This document shows positions 47,183 through 58,410 of a stretch of DNA of 64,000 nucleotides, piece by piece. Below the pieces are notes generated by a model. The model was not told the DNA's origin and made no database searches. It was given only the letters and a program-made list of their open reading frames with translations. The translations under genes were made by a program, and so were the position numbers. Within the stretch, counting starts at the first letter, position 1. Each line of letters begins with the position of its first letter. The DNA is from Strongyloides papillosus (Eukaryota; Nematoda; Chromadorea; Rhabditida; Strongyloididae), in NCBI GenBank assembly GCA_005656395.1, contig SRSI01000049.1, positions 124,001 to 188,000 on the forward strand, read 5' to 3'.

Positions 47183-48493
47183 ATGCCTAATTTTCTAGTA
47201 ATTTTAGCTATCCTTATTTTAACTTTTCTTATAGAAATCGTATGTTGTATCTTTATACAATCTAATATTCCAACTTAAAATACACTTCAGAATTATGTTA
47301 TTAATAAAAGTATTGCAACAACAACCGAATCTCATGAAAATGTTAAAAATGATAAGGATCAAATTCCCAAAAAAAGAATAAGAAAAAGTATAATCAAAAG
47401 ACCAAGATTTAAGTGGAATCTTCCAATAAAATATAATATAGGTAATAATCTTAGTACAAATATCATAGAAAGTGCAATTAAAAAAATTGAAGCAGAGACT
47501 TGTGTTACGTTTAATAAATCAACAAAGCATATTAAAAATGAAGCTGGAATTAATTTTAGACATGCCTATCTTTTTTGCACTTCACTGGTAGGAAGACAGA
47601 ATGATTCACATCCTCAAAAGATTATATTAACCTATAATTGTTCAAATCAGCTGGGTTTTGTACTTCATGAATTAGGTCATGCTTTAGGATTACGCCATGA
47701 ACAATCGCGCAGAGATAGAGATAAATATATTCAAATTATAAGAAAAAATATAGATAAATTTGAAAGATATAATTTTGCACGAGAACCAATACATAACTCA
47801 CAAAATTTTGGCATATCTTATGATGTAACTTCAATTATGCATTATGATGTATTTGACTATTCTTATAATGGTAATGAAGCAATTTTTCCCATAGATCTAA
47901 ATTATTACCTACAAATTGGTCAAAAAAATGATTATACTTTTAATGATGTCAAATTAATAAATTATTTGTATTGTAATGATACCTGTAAAAATAGTACATT
48001 AAAATGCGAACATTACGGTTATCCAGACCCAAAAAATTGTTCGCAGTGTAAGTGCCCGAGCGGATTTGCTGGTCATAATTGTAGTATTCTTCAACCAGAT
48101 TCAAATTTTACTTTATGCGAATCATATTATTATAACGCAACAACCGAGGAACAAAATTTAAATAGAACTGGAGTTATGAACTGTACTTTTCATATTAAGT
48201 CAAAAAATGGTCAACTCGTGTTTTTAAACATTACAAAATTAATTGCTAATCCCGCACCTGATATGGATAATAGTTTATATTGTTTCACAGGAATGGCATT
48301 AGAAATTAAGCATAGAATAGATAAATCTGTAACTGGGCTTTGTTTATGCAATGAAACCATTCCACCAGTCATTATCACTTCAGAAGGTGATGATGTCATA
48401 ATTATGTGGAGTGCAAAACAAGCAAACCATACATTTTCATTGACATACAAAGAAATTAATGTAACAACTACAACATCTAAACAATATCCCTAG
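47183..48493 (+). CDS. Secreted astacin metalloprotease with EGF-like and CUB domains
   Basis: Exon 1 (47183-47239) encodes a 19-residue hydrophobic signal peptide and joins exon 2 (47291-48493) in phase 0 over a 51-bp intron (GTATGT...CTTCAG), giving 419 residues. The zinc site HELGHALGLRHE lies at about 145-156 and the Met-turn SIMHY at about 199-203, both complete. An EGF-like Cys cluster (CNDTCKN to CKCPSGFAGHNC) is at about 246-280 and a CUB-like domain follows to the end. The pro-region is only about 35 residues, basic (KKRIRK), and lacks the usual FxGD aspartate switch. The mature enzyme probably begins near RFKWNLPIKY. Secreted astacins are greatly expanded in parasitic nematodes, where they are linked to tissue penetration. 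The gene is intact. Confidence 0.9.
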
Positions 48494-50850
48494 AATGTAT
48501 TTGTTTTCCTAAATAATTTCGAAAAAATTATTGGTAGAAAATATTTACTCAAATTTATATTTCCTCAACATCAAAAAAGTTTATTCTATTAATAAATAGA
48601 ATTTTAATAAGATTAATTTATAATTTGAGTTGAGCAGTTGTAATATATATGATTATCTTTTTTTTAATAAAAGAAATGTTTGAAATCAATTTTTTAAATA
48701 CATCATAAATTAAAAATTAAAATTTTTTTCACTGCAAAAATTTTGCAAACATGAGTATATTAGGAAAGATATTTTTTGCAGTTGTAAAAACAAAACATTT
48801 TCTATAGTTAAATCAGCTGGGTGTTAAAACTTTTTTAAAATAAAAAATTTTTGTATGATTTTTATTTATCTGTGACTTTAAGTTTTTTTCTACAGCTTTT
48901 TTATGATTTTTTTTCCGGAGGCAACTTTAAGTAATATTATCAAGCATTAAATATTTCTACTTTTGCTTGTAGTATAAAAAAGTAAGAAAATTTATAGTTT
49001 TTTACTAATTAATCACGAGCAAATATTTAAAAAGCATCTTTAATTAATCATTTTCAACAGACTAGATATCTATTACTTTGGGTTATTATAAAGATTCATT
49101 TTCATAATTCTTGAACTTTATTAACATTTATTAAATTGTTAATAAAATATTAAAACAGTTTCTAACTATTAAGCACAAGCAGCAGCCTCGCTTCGCTCGT
49201 CACTGCTTGCCCGCAGGGCTTTTTTTTTTTTAAATATTTAAAATTCTAAAAAAAGAGAAAATCTTTTGTTCTGTAATAACACAGTTGTAAAATTCTATGT
49301 AATATTTTTGTAAATTATAATATTAACAGTTATCATTAAAATCACATAATCTATTGAATGTTAAAAACTTATAAAACACATTTTATTAAAATCGTTTTAT
49401 TACATACCCCCAAAAATTTAAACACATTTGAGATCCTAAATTTGAATAACTTTTCCCAAATTTTTAATATTGAAAGAGAAAATTAAAGAGATTGTTTACG
49501 TTAAACTTCTAATTAGTATTAAAATGCAAGTTTTAAGTTATTGAAAATAAAAGAAATTTATAATACAGATTAGTTTAAAGTTTCGTTAATTTTTTTTAAC
49601 AATATAATATTTGAGATTGATCATAAATATTTCACGATTATTTAGCTTAAAATGATCTAATTTAGGAGATTATTATTTTATCATTTCGCATTTTAGTAAC
49701 ATAATAAATAGTAATTTTACAAATCTAATGCATACTTATTGTTTTATATTTTTTCTAAAAAATTTTTAAAATGTATTATGAAATTAAAATACTTATTTTT
49801 AATGTATTTAAAATGATAAGAATATTTTTCTACGTTTATAAGATTAAAAGTAAATCAAAATAATAACTGTTATACATTACACGTGTAATGTATCGAAAAA
49901 AATCAAATTAAAAATATACAAATAAAATTGTTTTCATAAAAAAGTTATAAAAACTGAAGAGTGTTGGGTTTTATAACTTATAAAAAAAGTGGTGGTGAAA
50001 TCTGTTTGCAACTTATAGTAATAACTTAGAAACTTTTCGTAGTAAATAAATTTAGATAGATTGCAAAAAGCTAAAAATATATTTAAATCAAAGGATTGGT
50101 TTTTTTTTAATAAAATATAAAATTTACTTTCAAAACGTTTTGCTGGATAGTTTCGACTTAAAAATTTAGGTAAATTTATCTGCAATTTTTACAAAACATA
50201 GCAAAACTTTTAAATAATTTTGCTATTTTTTTTAAAAAATAAGTCTGTGCATCGCTATATCATAATTTTTTGAACATTTTTTTAAAAAACTTTTAATATG
50301 TGTAGCTAAATTGCGGTATTTTGAAACAAATTAGTTTAGATCATTTTGGTATAGAAACATTTAGAGGAAAAAATCTATTCTACTATCGAATTTAAAGAAA
50401 TTTAGTAAAAATTTTATTAAATCTCAAAAAAATAAACATAATTTGATTTTAATTTTTCATCATATCTTAATAATAGACGTATACCGTACTGATTTTAAAT
50501 TTTTATTAAATCAGCACAAATAATACATATAATGAAATAAAAAATATTTTTTCTACCTATTTTAATTCTACTATATTTTTAGGAATTTAATTTAACTTTT
50601 AAAATTTTTAAAAAAATTTCTTTTATAACTTTTAAAAATCGTTGATGTTTGACTTCAATTAAAAAAATAAATTGTTCATATAATTTTTTACTCTTAGTAT
50701 TTGAAAATAATACAAATTTTTTTATTATATAATTAGAAAATGGTACTGTGTTAGAAAAGTTTTAAAATTGTCTTTCACTTTCTATTGACTATTTTAAGAA
50801 CGAAAATTCAGATGAAGAAGTATTTACTTTTTCTATCCTACACATTAAAA
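48494..50850. other. Long AT-rich region with one GC-rich motif
   Basis: No gene is supported. The only distinctive feature is a GC-rich burst at about 49172-49218 followed by a run of T. The rest is diverged AT-rich DNA. Confidence 0.5.
49172..49218. repeat. Isolated GC-rich hairpin-like motif followed by oligo-T
   Basis: AGCACAAGCAGCAGCCTCGC, then TTCGCTCGTCACTGCTTG, then CCCGCAGGGCTTTTTT. GCAG.../CTGC and GCCC/GGGC can pair. It resembles the hairpin modules near 33 kb in being GC-rich, but its sequence differs. It could be the end of a degraded mobile element. Confidence 0.35.
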
Positions 50851-50859
50851 TACATTTTT

Positions 50860-51375
50860 TTATTTTTATAAAAAAAGTACAGAAAACGAAAACCATTTTA
50901 AGAAGTAAAATTTTCCTCTGAGATATAGAAGAATTTTCGATGACTTACTATTTTCTGGGATCGGACTTTTTTGTGAATTTTATTGTTTATACATAAAAAC
51001 CATAAGAAATTGCACATACCTGTGGAATTTCTAGTTATTAGGATCATTTTAAAAGAGTTTTAGGGGATCACAACATTTCAAGATTATTCTCATTTAAATA
51101 AATGTATCTCAAGACCAAAAATTCAAATAAAGCTAATATTTATTTGTTCTGTTCAACATATTAAAAATACATTTTTATTTTAATAAAAAATAGTGCATAT
51201 AACTAAAACCATTTAAGAAGTAAACTTTTCCTCTGAAATATAAAGAAATTTTCGATGACTTACTATTTTTGGGATCAGACTTTTATTGTAAATGTTATTG
51301 TTTGCATGTAATAAGCATCAAAAATTACATCTATATGTGAAATTTTGAATAAAAAAATTAGTATTGAGGGAAAAA
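50860..51375. repeat. Tandem duplication, period about 315 bp
   Basis: The text GAAATTTTCGATGACTTACT and neighbours (AAGAAGTAAA, TTTTCCTCTGA) occur near 50900-50955 and again near 51205-51265 in the same order. Diverged, non-coding. Confidence 0.6.
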
Positions 51376-51404
51376 TGGAGGTATCGAATTTCAGAGTTTG
51401 GTAC

Positions 51405-51900
51405 TTAGTGAAATGTATCTCGACAACGGATAATGGGATTAAGACGATCTATATGTCATTAGATAGAGAATTAAATTCCACATAAATTTTGTGACATTTC
51501 ATATTGAAAAAGTTTCATCTTTGCATACTTTTTTCTTAAAATTTCAAAATTAGAAAAAAAAATTGACCAATTTGTTTTTTGACTAACTCAAGAATGAAAA
51601 GAGTTAAATGAACGGTTAATATCTTAAAATATTCGCAACAAATTTCTCTAGGGAGGAAATTCAAGACATTTTAAAAAAATGGACGTATTGAAACTTTTTT
51701 CCTTTCTTGAAACTAAAAAATACCACTTTTTTAGAAAATTAAAAAATCACTTTTTTCTTTATATCTCGAGAACGGATAAATGAATCAACATGATATATAT
51801 ATCATTCGATAGAGAATTAAATTCTACATAAAAGTTGTAAAAATTCTTTATTCAAAAAGTTTCATCTTGACATACTTTTTTTAAAAAAATACAAAAAATT
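51405..51900. repeat. Tandem duplication, period about 345 bp
   Basis: TATCTCG(A/C)(C/G)AACGGATAA, GATAGAGAATTAAATTC and AAAAAGTTTCATCTT recur from 51415 and from 51763. They are satellite-like, similar in style to the units at 28.5 and 41-43 kb. Confidence 0.6.
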
Positions 51901-52599
51901 GTTTGCAAAAAATTTTTTTTCAAAAAATTTCTGCAACGGTTTTATGGTACTTAAAGTTTTCCAATTTTTTTGGAATTATAGTCAAAATGTAAGTTAAAGA
52001 GAAACTTAGGATAGCTTTTTTTCTTTTTTTCGATTTCCTTCTCTAAATCTTGATATATCATTTTAAAATGTAAGAATTTAGGTTTTTTTCGGCCATTTTG
52101 GAAAAAATCCAAAATCTCAAGAATGAACATGAAATTTTAACTTTTTTTTATTTTAATATTATTAGTATCTAAAACTATATATACCTGTAAAATTTCAGAT
52201 AAAACGAATAACTCTAAGGGGGTCAAGAATAACACACAAAAACACCTTTATGTAGCTGTATATCAAGAACGGGACTTCAGATTAAGAAAAAATTGTGTTT
52301 TTTGAAATCAGCACATAAAGTTACATATATTAAGATATAAAAAAGTTTCAATATCGAAAAAAATTTGATCTGCCTCGTTATTCCTCTAAATAAAGTGGGG
52401 ATATTTCATAAAATCCTTTAGTTTTTGAATAAAAAAATATCTTTATCTTTTATTCACATTTTTGATAATTAATTATTGCGAATTATTTTAAAGAAAGATA
52501 CATTGAATCAAATGTATAACTTTAATGAAAAATTTTTAAAAAATTTAAGAATATTTTAAAATAATGATGGAAACAAGGGCAAAAGCACAATGGCTTTAT
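51901..52599. other. AT-rich region, nothing defined
   Basis: Continues the repeat-like style of the preceding stretch (for example GTATATCAAGAACGGGAC near 52258), but no unit boundary could be set. Confidence 0.4.
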
Positions 52600-52676
52600 T
52601 GGGCTAGTATATATTTGCCTTCTTCGCGTTATAGGTAAATGCATACTAATCCAATACGGCTAGTATACCTTTACCC
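52600..52676. repeat. Palindromic element, doubled copy 3
   Basis: GGGCTAGTATATATTTGCC, then GGTAAATGCATACTAATCC and ACGGCTAGTATACCTTTACC. It belongs to the same family as the palindromes at 24208 and 25131. Confidence 0.5.
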
Positions 52677-53173
52677 GTAGATTCAGCTTCTCCATCTTTA
52701 TAACTATTTTCTCCATCTTTCTTAGCTTTCTGCTCACTGGATCTCAATTATAAATTAACATTTTCTTCATGAACTTTCTATAGGTTTTAACAATTAATCC
52801 ATCATCGATATGTAAAAGCCTTACATTTGAATATTTAATCTTTTGAATTTTATAAGGTATTGAATACTGAGTATCCAATATTGACTTATTCTACTACTTT
52901 AACATAACCAACTGCTTTACAAAGAGTTAATTTGAAACATTTTCAGCTGAGTTTAGAGATTTCTCAACTCTTTCTAATATCATCTTCAAGTGATAATCTC
53001 TAGACTTCCTGTCAAAGAGACTTTTAACGGAGTACTTTTAATAACCTAATTATGTGATAACTTTGAGGTTTTTATAATAGCTTGAATATACGTATACAAA
53101 ATTTAAATTAACCATAAATAACTAATTTTTCATTGATACTTTTATGTATAATCTCTACACAACCATTCGAATC
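52677..53173. other. AT-rich spacer, nothing seen
   Basis: No supported frame, RNA gene or repeat. Confidence 0.45.
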
Positions 53174-53456
53174 TGTAATGTAGGAAACATTAATACACAT
53201 CCTACTATTAGAAATCAACTACCAGTAGCCCACATTCAATTCTAAGAAACCAACAAACACATCAAAACCCACCTAATACTAAGAAATCATTCTCAACCTC
53301 CTACACCACAGAAACGAATATAAATACCAATCTCCTGAGGAAAGAAAGCAGTCTAATAACTATGCCTAAATTATTGTAAATTCATCTTTCGTCTTAAATA
53401 AACTCTTTATCCAATTCTATTTGATCTTTATCACTCATATATAACAAATCACTGTT
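53174..53456 (+). mobile_element. Probable solo LTR, 283 bp
   Basis: Starts TGTAATG and ends ATAACA, flanked by AATC on both sides (53170-53173 and 53457-53460), a possible 4-bp target duplication. Inside are a TATA-like GAATATAAATACC (about 53326) and a poly(A)-signal-like AAATAAAC (about 53395), in the order expected for an LTR. It is less AT-rich than its surroundings. No internal region or partner LTR is present. Confidence 0.5.
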
Positions 53457-53519
53457 TTCAATAGTCGTTTTTTCCTTAAGTTGAAATAAACTTTATAATC
53501 AAAATAACATTAATTTTAT

Positions 53520-53700
53520 TTTATATACCAGCCTTAGATCTGCCTTCAATATTTCACGTATGGGCAGCAGAGTATTTTTTATAAAAGTGTTTTTGCATTA
53601 AGTTATTAATCAACGAAATAGTTGTATAAAAAATTATTTTACTGAATTACTTATCTACGAAGAAGTAAAATAAATGAAGTACATTGTTATAATATTTTAA
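53520..53700. repeat. Diverged copy of the 33-kb repeat with a degraded hairpin module
   Basis: ACCAGCCTTAGATCTGCCTT, then GCAGAGTATTTTTTATAAAA, followed by AAGTTATTAATC and AATTACTTATCTACGAAGAA. It is in the order seen at 32973-33110 but more mutated. Confidence 0.6.
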
Positions 53701-54079
53701 TAAGTAAAGGGGTTATACAAGATTCAACCTCTCAACCTTTTTTAATAAAACTTGTGCTACGCCATTTTTGCCCAGCACTGCCGTAGTCTAACTCTCAGGG
53801 GATTGGAGAGATTTGTCTATGAATTTATACATAAAAAACTCAACCGGCAGTTGAATCTATATATATTGTAACTAAATTCAACCGCCGGTTGAATTTAAAT
53901 AACCCCAATGATAAAATCATTTCAAAATGAAGGGAGGAATAAGAATATATTTTAATTGTAATCATTTATTTTTTACTAATCTTCTTATGTCATCATTTTC
54001 TATATAAGTCTTATACCTTGTAATATTATTTCATTGCTTAACGAATAGTTTACATTGTATAAGTAAGTTTTTAATATTA
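53701..54079. other. Spacer with a short palindrome
   Basis: TTCAACCGCCGGTTGAA at about 53877-53893 is a perfect 17-bp palindrome, with related half-sites (GATTCAACC, GTTGAATC) on the left. Function unknown; possibly the end of a small element. Confidence 0.4.
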
Positions 54080-55355
54080 GGTTGTCCCAGCCAAAATGAC
54101 TATTTTTTACCCTAATTTTTAAATATACATAACTTTTTTAAAAATAAATATTTTTATTCAAAATGAGAACCATTACAATCTGCACATTGTTGTCAACGAG
54201 ATACAGTCTTAATGATTCCATATTCATAGAAATCTGGGCTTCTATATTCAATGAAAGCTTCAAAGGCAGTTTTAAGGTCCTCATCGTTTCTGAAGATTTT
54301 CTATGTTAAGGAGTTGTTGAGATGTTTGAAAAAGTGTAGATCTGTTAGAGCAAGGTCAGATGTATATGCAGGATGAAGTAGAGTTTTATACTCTAATTCT
54401 CTCGATTTCTAGAAAGTCATTTTTGAAACATGCAGTCTTGCACTATAATAAAGAAGGATTACTTCTTTTTCATTGGTTACTGTAGGTATTTTTCATAACA
54501 ATTTTTGACTTATTTCTACATGTTTTTTACAGTTGGACATGAAATTATGCTTTCAACAGATTTCACGAATTTATAATGGATGACACATGCACTAGACAAC
54601 CGAAAAGTCATCAGAACCTTTTTTGTAATACTTTGGATATTGGAAAGTGTTTCAGAGCTTCATCTTTGTTTAACCATTGTCCAGTTCGTTTAAAATTGTC
54701 GTAAAGAATCGGCTTTTCAACATAGGTAGCAAGACGTCCAAAAAATGGGTCATTTTAGTTTCTCAAAATAAGGAGAGAACAAACTTAATATCGACAAAAT
54801 TTTTGATATTCGTTTAATTCGTGAGGTACCCATTTGTCGAGCTTTCTGTCTTTTCTCTTTCCTTTAAGTGATGAAAAATTGTTGATTTGAATACATTTAA
54901 CTCTTCTGCAAATTTCCTAACATATTGTGCGTTGATTGGCTTTGACAGCTTTTCGTAGTTCACTGTTGTCAAGAACAGACTCAGGTCTTCTACGCTCTTC
55001 GTTTTCGAGATTCTCATTGCCTACTTTGAATTTATTAACCTATCTTTGCATATTAGAAACATTTATAAGATTCTCTCCGAAAGATTCATTAATTTTCTGG
55101 GTTGTTTTCGTAACATTATTACCACGTTTGAATTCATAAAGTATAATATTACGAATATCACGTTTTGACAGCACTGTTTGTTTGTAAATTAAGGTAATGA
55201 TAAACAGTGCTCATGTCAATGATATATATATCATCATGTAGAAGAGATTTAGGAGAATCTAATAGTTTTTTTTATACCAAAACATAGCTAGTCGTTTGAG
55301 AAAACACGTGTCAAACAACCTGTATCGAAAAATAGTCATTTTAGATGGAACAACC
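54080..55355 (-). mobile_element. Mariner-family transposon, inactive
   Basis: A 1,276-bp element, the usual mariner size. Its left end GGTTGTCCCAGCCAAAATGA is matched in reverse at the right end (GGTTGTTCCATCTAAAATGA), both continuing ACTATTTTT. TA dinucleotides flank both ends (54078-54079 and 55356-55357). Confidence 0.85.
54172..55165 (-). pseudogene. Mariner transposase, multiply broken
   Basis: On the minus strand the N-terminal helix-turn-helix ([18 protein letters not shown]) and parts of the catalytic domain (NDPFFGRLATYVEKPILYDN, KRTGQWLNKDEA) are readable in the order known for mariner transposases. Several stops (for example after [16 protein letters not shown]) and frame changes separate them, and the C-terminus is heavily decayed. 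Not functional. Confidence 0.75.
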
Positions 55356-55357
55356 TA

Positions 55358-57573
55358 ATATATCTATGTTTCTTTTTAATTGTAAAATTTAAGGTGGCCA
55401 CTTATAGCTATTATAGTTAGTAATAAATCCCAATCAAATATTATCTTTACAATTTTAATAATTTACTCATGAGTAATTTGTTTTCAAAGAAAATTACTTA
55501 TTTCTACGTTAGATAATTCTTGTTCAAATTTGATTTCCATGTTGAAGTAAAATATGATTTGAATTATTTCGTTTTAAGATCATTTGTTATTTTACCGTGT
55601 GCCTCCAGAAGTTATAACTTTAGATATAAGGGTTGAGAAAATCTAATGATTGTCATTTTATTTTTCATGACATTGTGTTGTAATACTTTTCACTGGTTGT
55701 AATCAAATTTTATTTTAGGTAGTTTGATAATACTACAGTGCTAATCTATTATTTATTGTAATTAGTGATAAGTAATTTGTGTAATTCGTAAGTAGAATCT
55801 TTCCCTTATGTTATAACTCTTACAGGTGGCCACGTTTTACATCCGTCTTAATGTACTGGTTTTTGTATTTCTCTGTAAAGTATAGTCTACTAATAAATTC
55901 TAATCTTATAAATTTTTACTTTGAATTTGCAGAAATCACCCCTTAACAGTAAAATCTTTATTTTTCCGTTTTTTAACTAATTAAGAAGATCATAATTTAA
56001 AGTGTAACATCTCCTCTTAACTTTTAAATAAATATAAAAATATTCAGAAAAATAAACTTTAATTGTTTTTAAAAAATTTATAATAAGTTAAAACAATAAT
56101 TGTACTAGTAATTAATGGCAATTGTATTTATAATTTTTATAAATTTTAATATACATAATGCATTATAAATAACTAATCTTATTTTTCACACAAAACTAAA
56201 GCGATTTGTCATTTTTTAAGATCTTCTTTGGTAAAAAATAATATAATGATATTTATCTGTTGTTAATAATTTAGGAAATTTATTGTGAACAATCAGAGAT
56301 CAAGTACAAAAGATAGTAAAGAATAAGAAATAGTAATATGATTTTAAGCTTTATAATTAGCTTTAGAATCTGTATAAGTGGAATATTTTATTGTGTAAAT
56401 ATGTTTTAATTCGTGATTTTATAATATGTGTTGTAATTTACTTTCCACCTTAATATAAATAAGCTTTTGAATTATTAATTTAGCTATATCTAAACAGAAT
56501 GAAAATTTATCACTAGAAAGTTTATAAACAATTAATTTTTTAATCATAAAAAAAAGTATTAAAATAAATTCTTATTTTTGAGTTAACACTTCACTTTTAT
56601 AAACGTTATATTGTTCCAGACATCTAAATACTATCAAAAACTACAAACGGAAATCACAACATAAAAAAATAACAAATGTAATATACTTCAAATAGTTTGC
56701 ACATATCTACAATGAAAGCATTTTTACTTTTGACAAGTAAAAGAAATTGTAATTAGCATAAAAATTAAGCAAAAAAATTCCTACAATTAAAACTTATTAA
56801 AAATAAATAAATATTGAAATTCGAAAGACAACTCTAATTTTATAATAGATGAAGTAATAGTACGAAAATTAGAACTTACTTTTATACTTTCTGTTGGCAA
56901 AAATTCAATACAGTCATAAAGGTGTATTGAATTTATCAATAATTTAAATTTTTGATTTAATTAATATTAAACAAAATTGGTATGCATTATTTAGAAGCTA
57001 AATTTATTTTTTATAATTTTAATATTTATTTATATCATCTATTTACTATTCCGGTTATCATACAACTATATATATCTGAGATAGGATTTAAATTTTATAT
57101 TTTATGTAAAAAAAATTTATTCATTAAATAATACTTTAATAATTTAATATATTTTACTATTAAATCTTATTAGCAAGAAATTTAGCATAATTGGTTACAT
57201 TCAACAATTCAAAGAATCTACTTTTATTGAAATATGTCAATTTTTTCAACTTCAACAATCTTTAAAAAACTCAAAAAAAGTTTCATATTCTTTATATGCT
57301 ATTTAATAATCAAGTAATGACGCTATTTTTATACAACCTGCCAAAACTACCAATTTAGTAGAATTTTTTTCAGACAATATGAAAATGTTTTAAAAAAAAT
57401 AATAATCTGTTATTTATAAGTATCAATAAACATAATTCTGTTGTTATTTTTTCCATGGATAATTATTGTGTAGTTGAAATTATGATATTCATGTTAATAT
57501 TATTATACTAGATATCAAAAAAACTTAAGTATATTTCTTGATTATCTAATAAATATTTTTTAATTATTTCATA
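55358..57573. other. Long AT-rich region, no gene seen
   Basis: The only structure noted is a weak duplicated block, AGGTGGCCAC followed by ...AGTATAATAAAT-type text, at about 55390 and 55823. No frame of credible composition. Confidence 0.5.
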
Positions 57574-57693
57574 CACTGAGAAAAATATATTGTGCGGATT
57601 TTTGCAGATATTTTACTTATAAATAAAAAGTATCTAATTTTACAATAAAATTATAGTGATTTGCGGTTTCTAGCCGCAAAATTTTTCTAAGTG
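57574..57693. mobile_element. Short MITE, 120 bp
   Basis: CACTGAGAAAAATATATTGT then GCGG at the left end is matched in reverse at the right end (CACTTAGAAAAATTTTGCGG). Non-coding. Confidence 0.5.
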
Positions 57694-58007
57694 CACTAAC
57701 TTCCGACATGTTTGTCTCATGCAAACGTTAGGATTAGTGTAAATAATTTTTAAAGAAAAATGTTTTAGTTTTTTTAGATATATTTTTTTTTATTTAAAAA
57801 ATGCATTTTCCAAAACAATTTTTTCTCCAACAAGTTATTTTCTAGTATTGTTTACACACAAAAAAGAACAAATTTTAACAATTCTATCTAAAATATAATA
57901 AAATGTCCCACCATTTTAAAAAATTGAATGATATTAAAATTTTAAAAATACCAAGAGATAGCAAAAATTTTTAAACGACGTAAAATATTAGGTTGTCGCA
58001 TACATTT
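57694..58007. other. Spacer up to the LTR retrotransposon
   Basis: AT-rich, nothing seen. It ends with ATTT at 58004-58007, the target duplication of the following element. Confidence 0.5.
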
Positions 58008-58399
58008 AGTAAAATTTTTAATTTTAACGGGCGGCTTCCTGTTAAAAGAACAAAGGTGTACGCAAGAAAGATATAAATTTTATTACAAAAAAAAACTAAA
58101 AGCTATATAAAACAATGTAAATAATATAAGAACTTACCCTGTGAAAACCAAATTATTTCTTCACAGGTTTACAATGTAGCAACTAATAATATAATAGTAT
58201 AAAACCTAAAAATATAAAGTTAGAAACATTCTTAAATCATCCTTAAAATTATTCCACATATTTTAGTTTATATAATATAATAAATGATGACATCAAAAGT
58301 CATGATCGCCAATAAGACAACAAGCAGGGGTTAGTATACCTTAAGGAGGTAAACGATTTTTGATCTATTACATATCAATAAAATATAAGATATTTTACT
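58008..58399 (-). repeat. 3' LTR of the gypsy-type element
   Basis: 392 bp. Differs from the 5' LTR at GGGCGGCTTCC versus GGGCGGTTTCC and CAAAGGTGTA versus CAAAGATGTA. Confidence 0.95.
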
Positions 58400-58410
58400 T
58401 CCTCCTTCTT
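58400..58410 (-). promoter_or_regulatory. Polypurine tract
   Basis: AAGAAGGAGGA on the minus strand, immediately before the 3' LTR and overlapping the stop codon of gag-pol. This is the standard primer site for plus-strand DNA synthesis. Confidence 0.8.

Noticed and set aside
49934..50185. Minus-strand frame of 83 residues
   Set aside because: Low-complexity Lys/Phe/Tyr composition expected from AT-rich DNA; no signal peptide, motif or splice partner.
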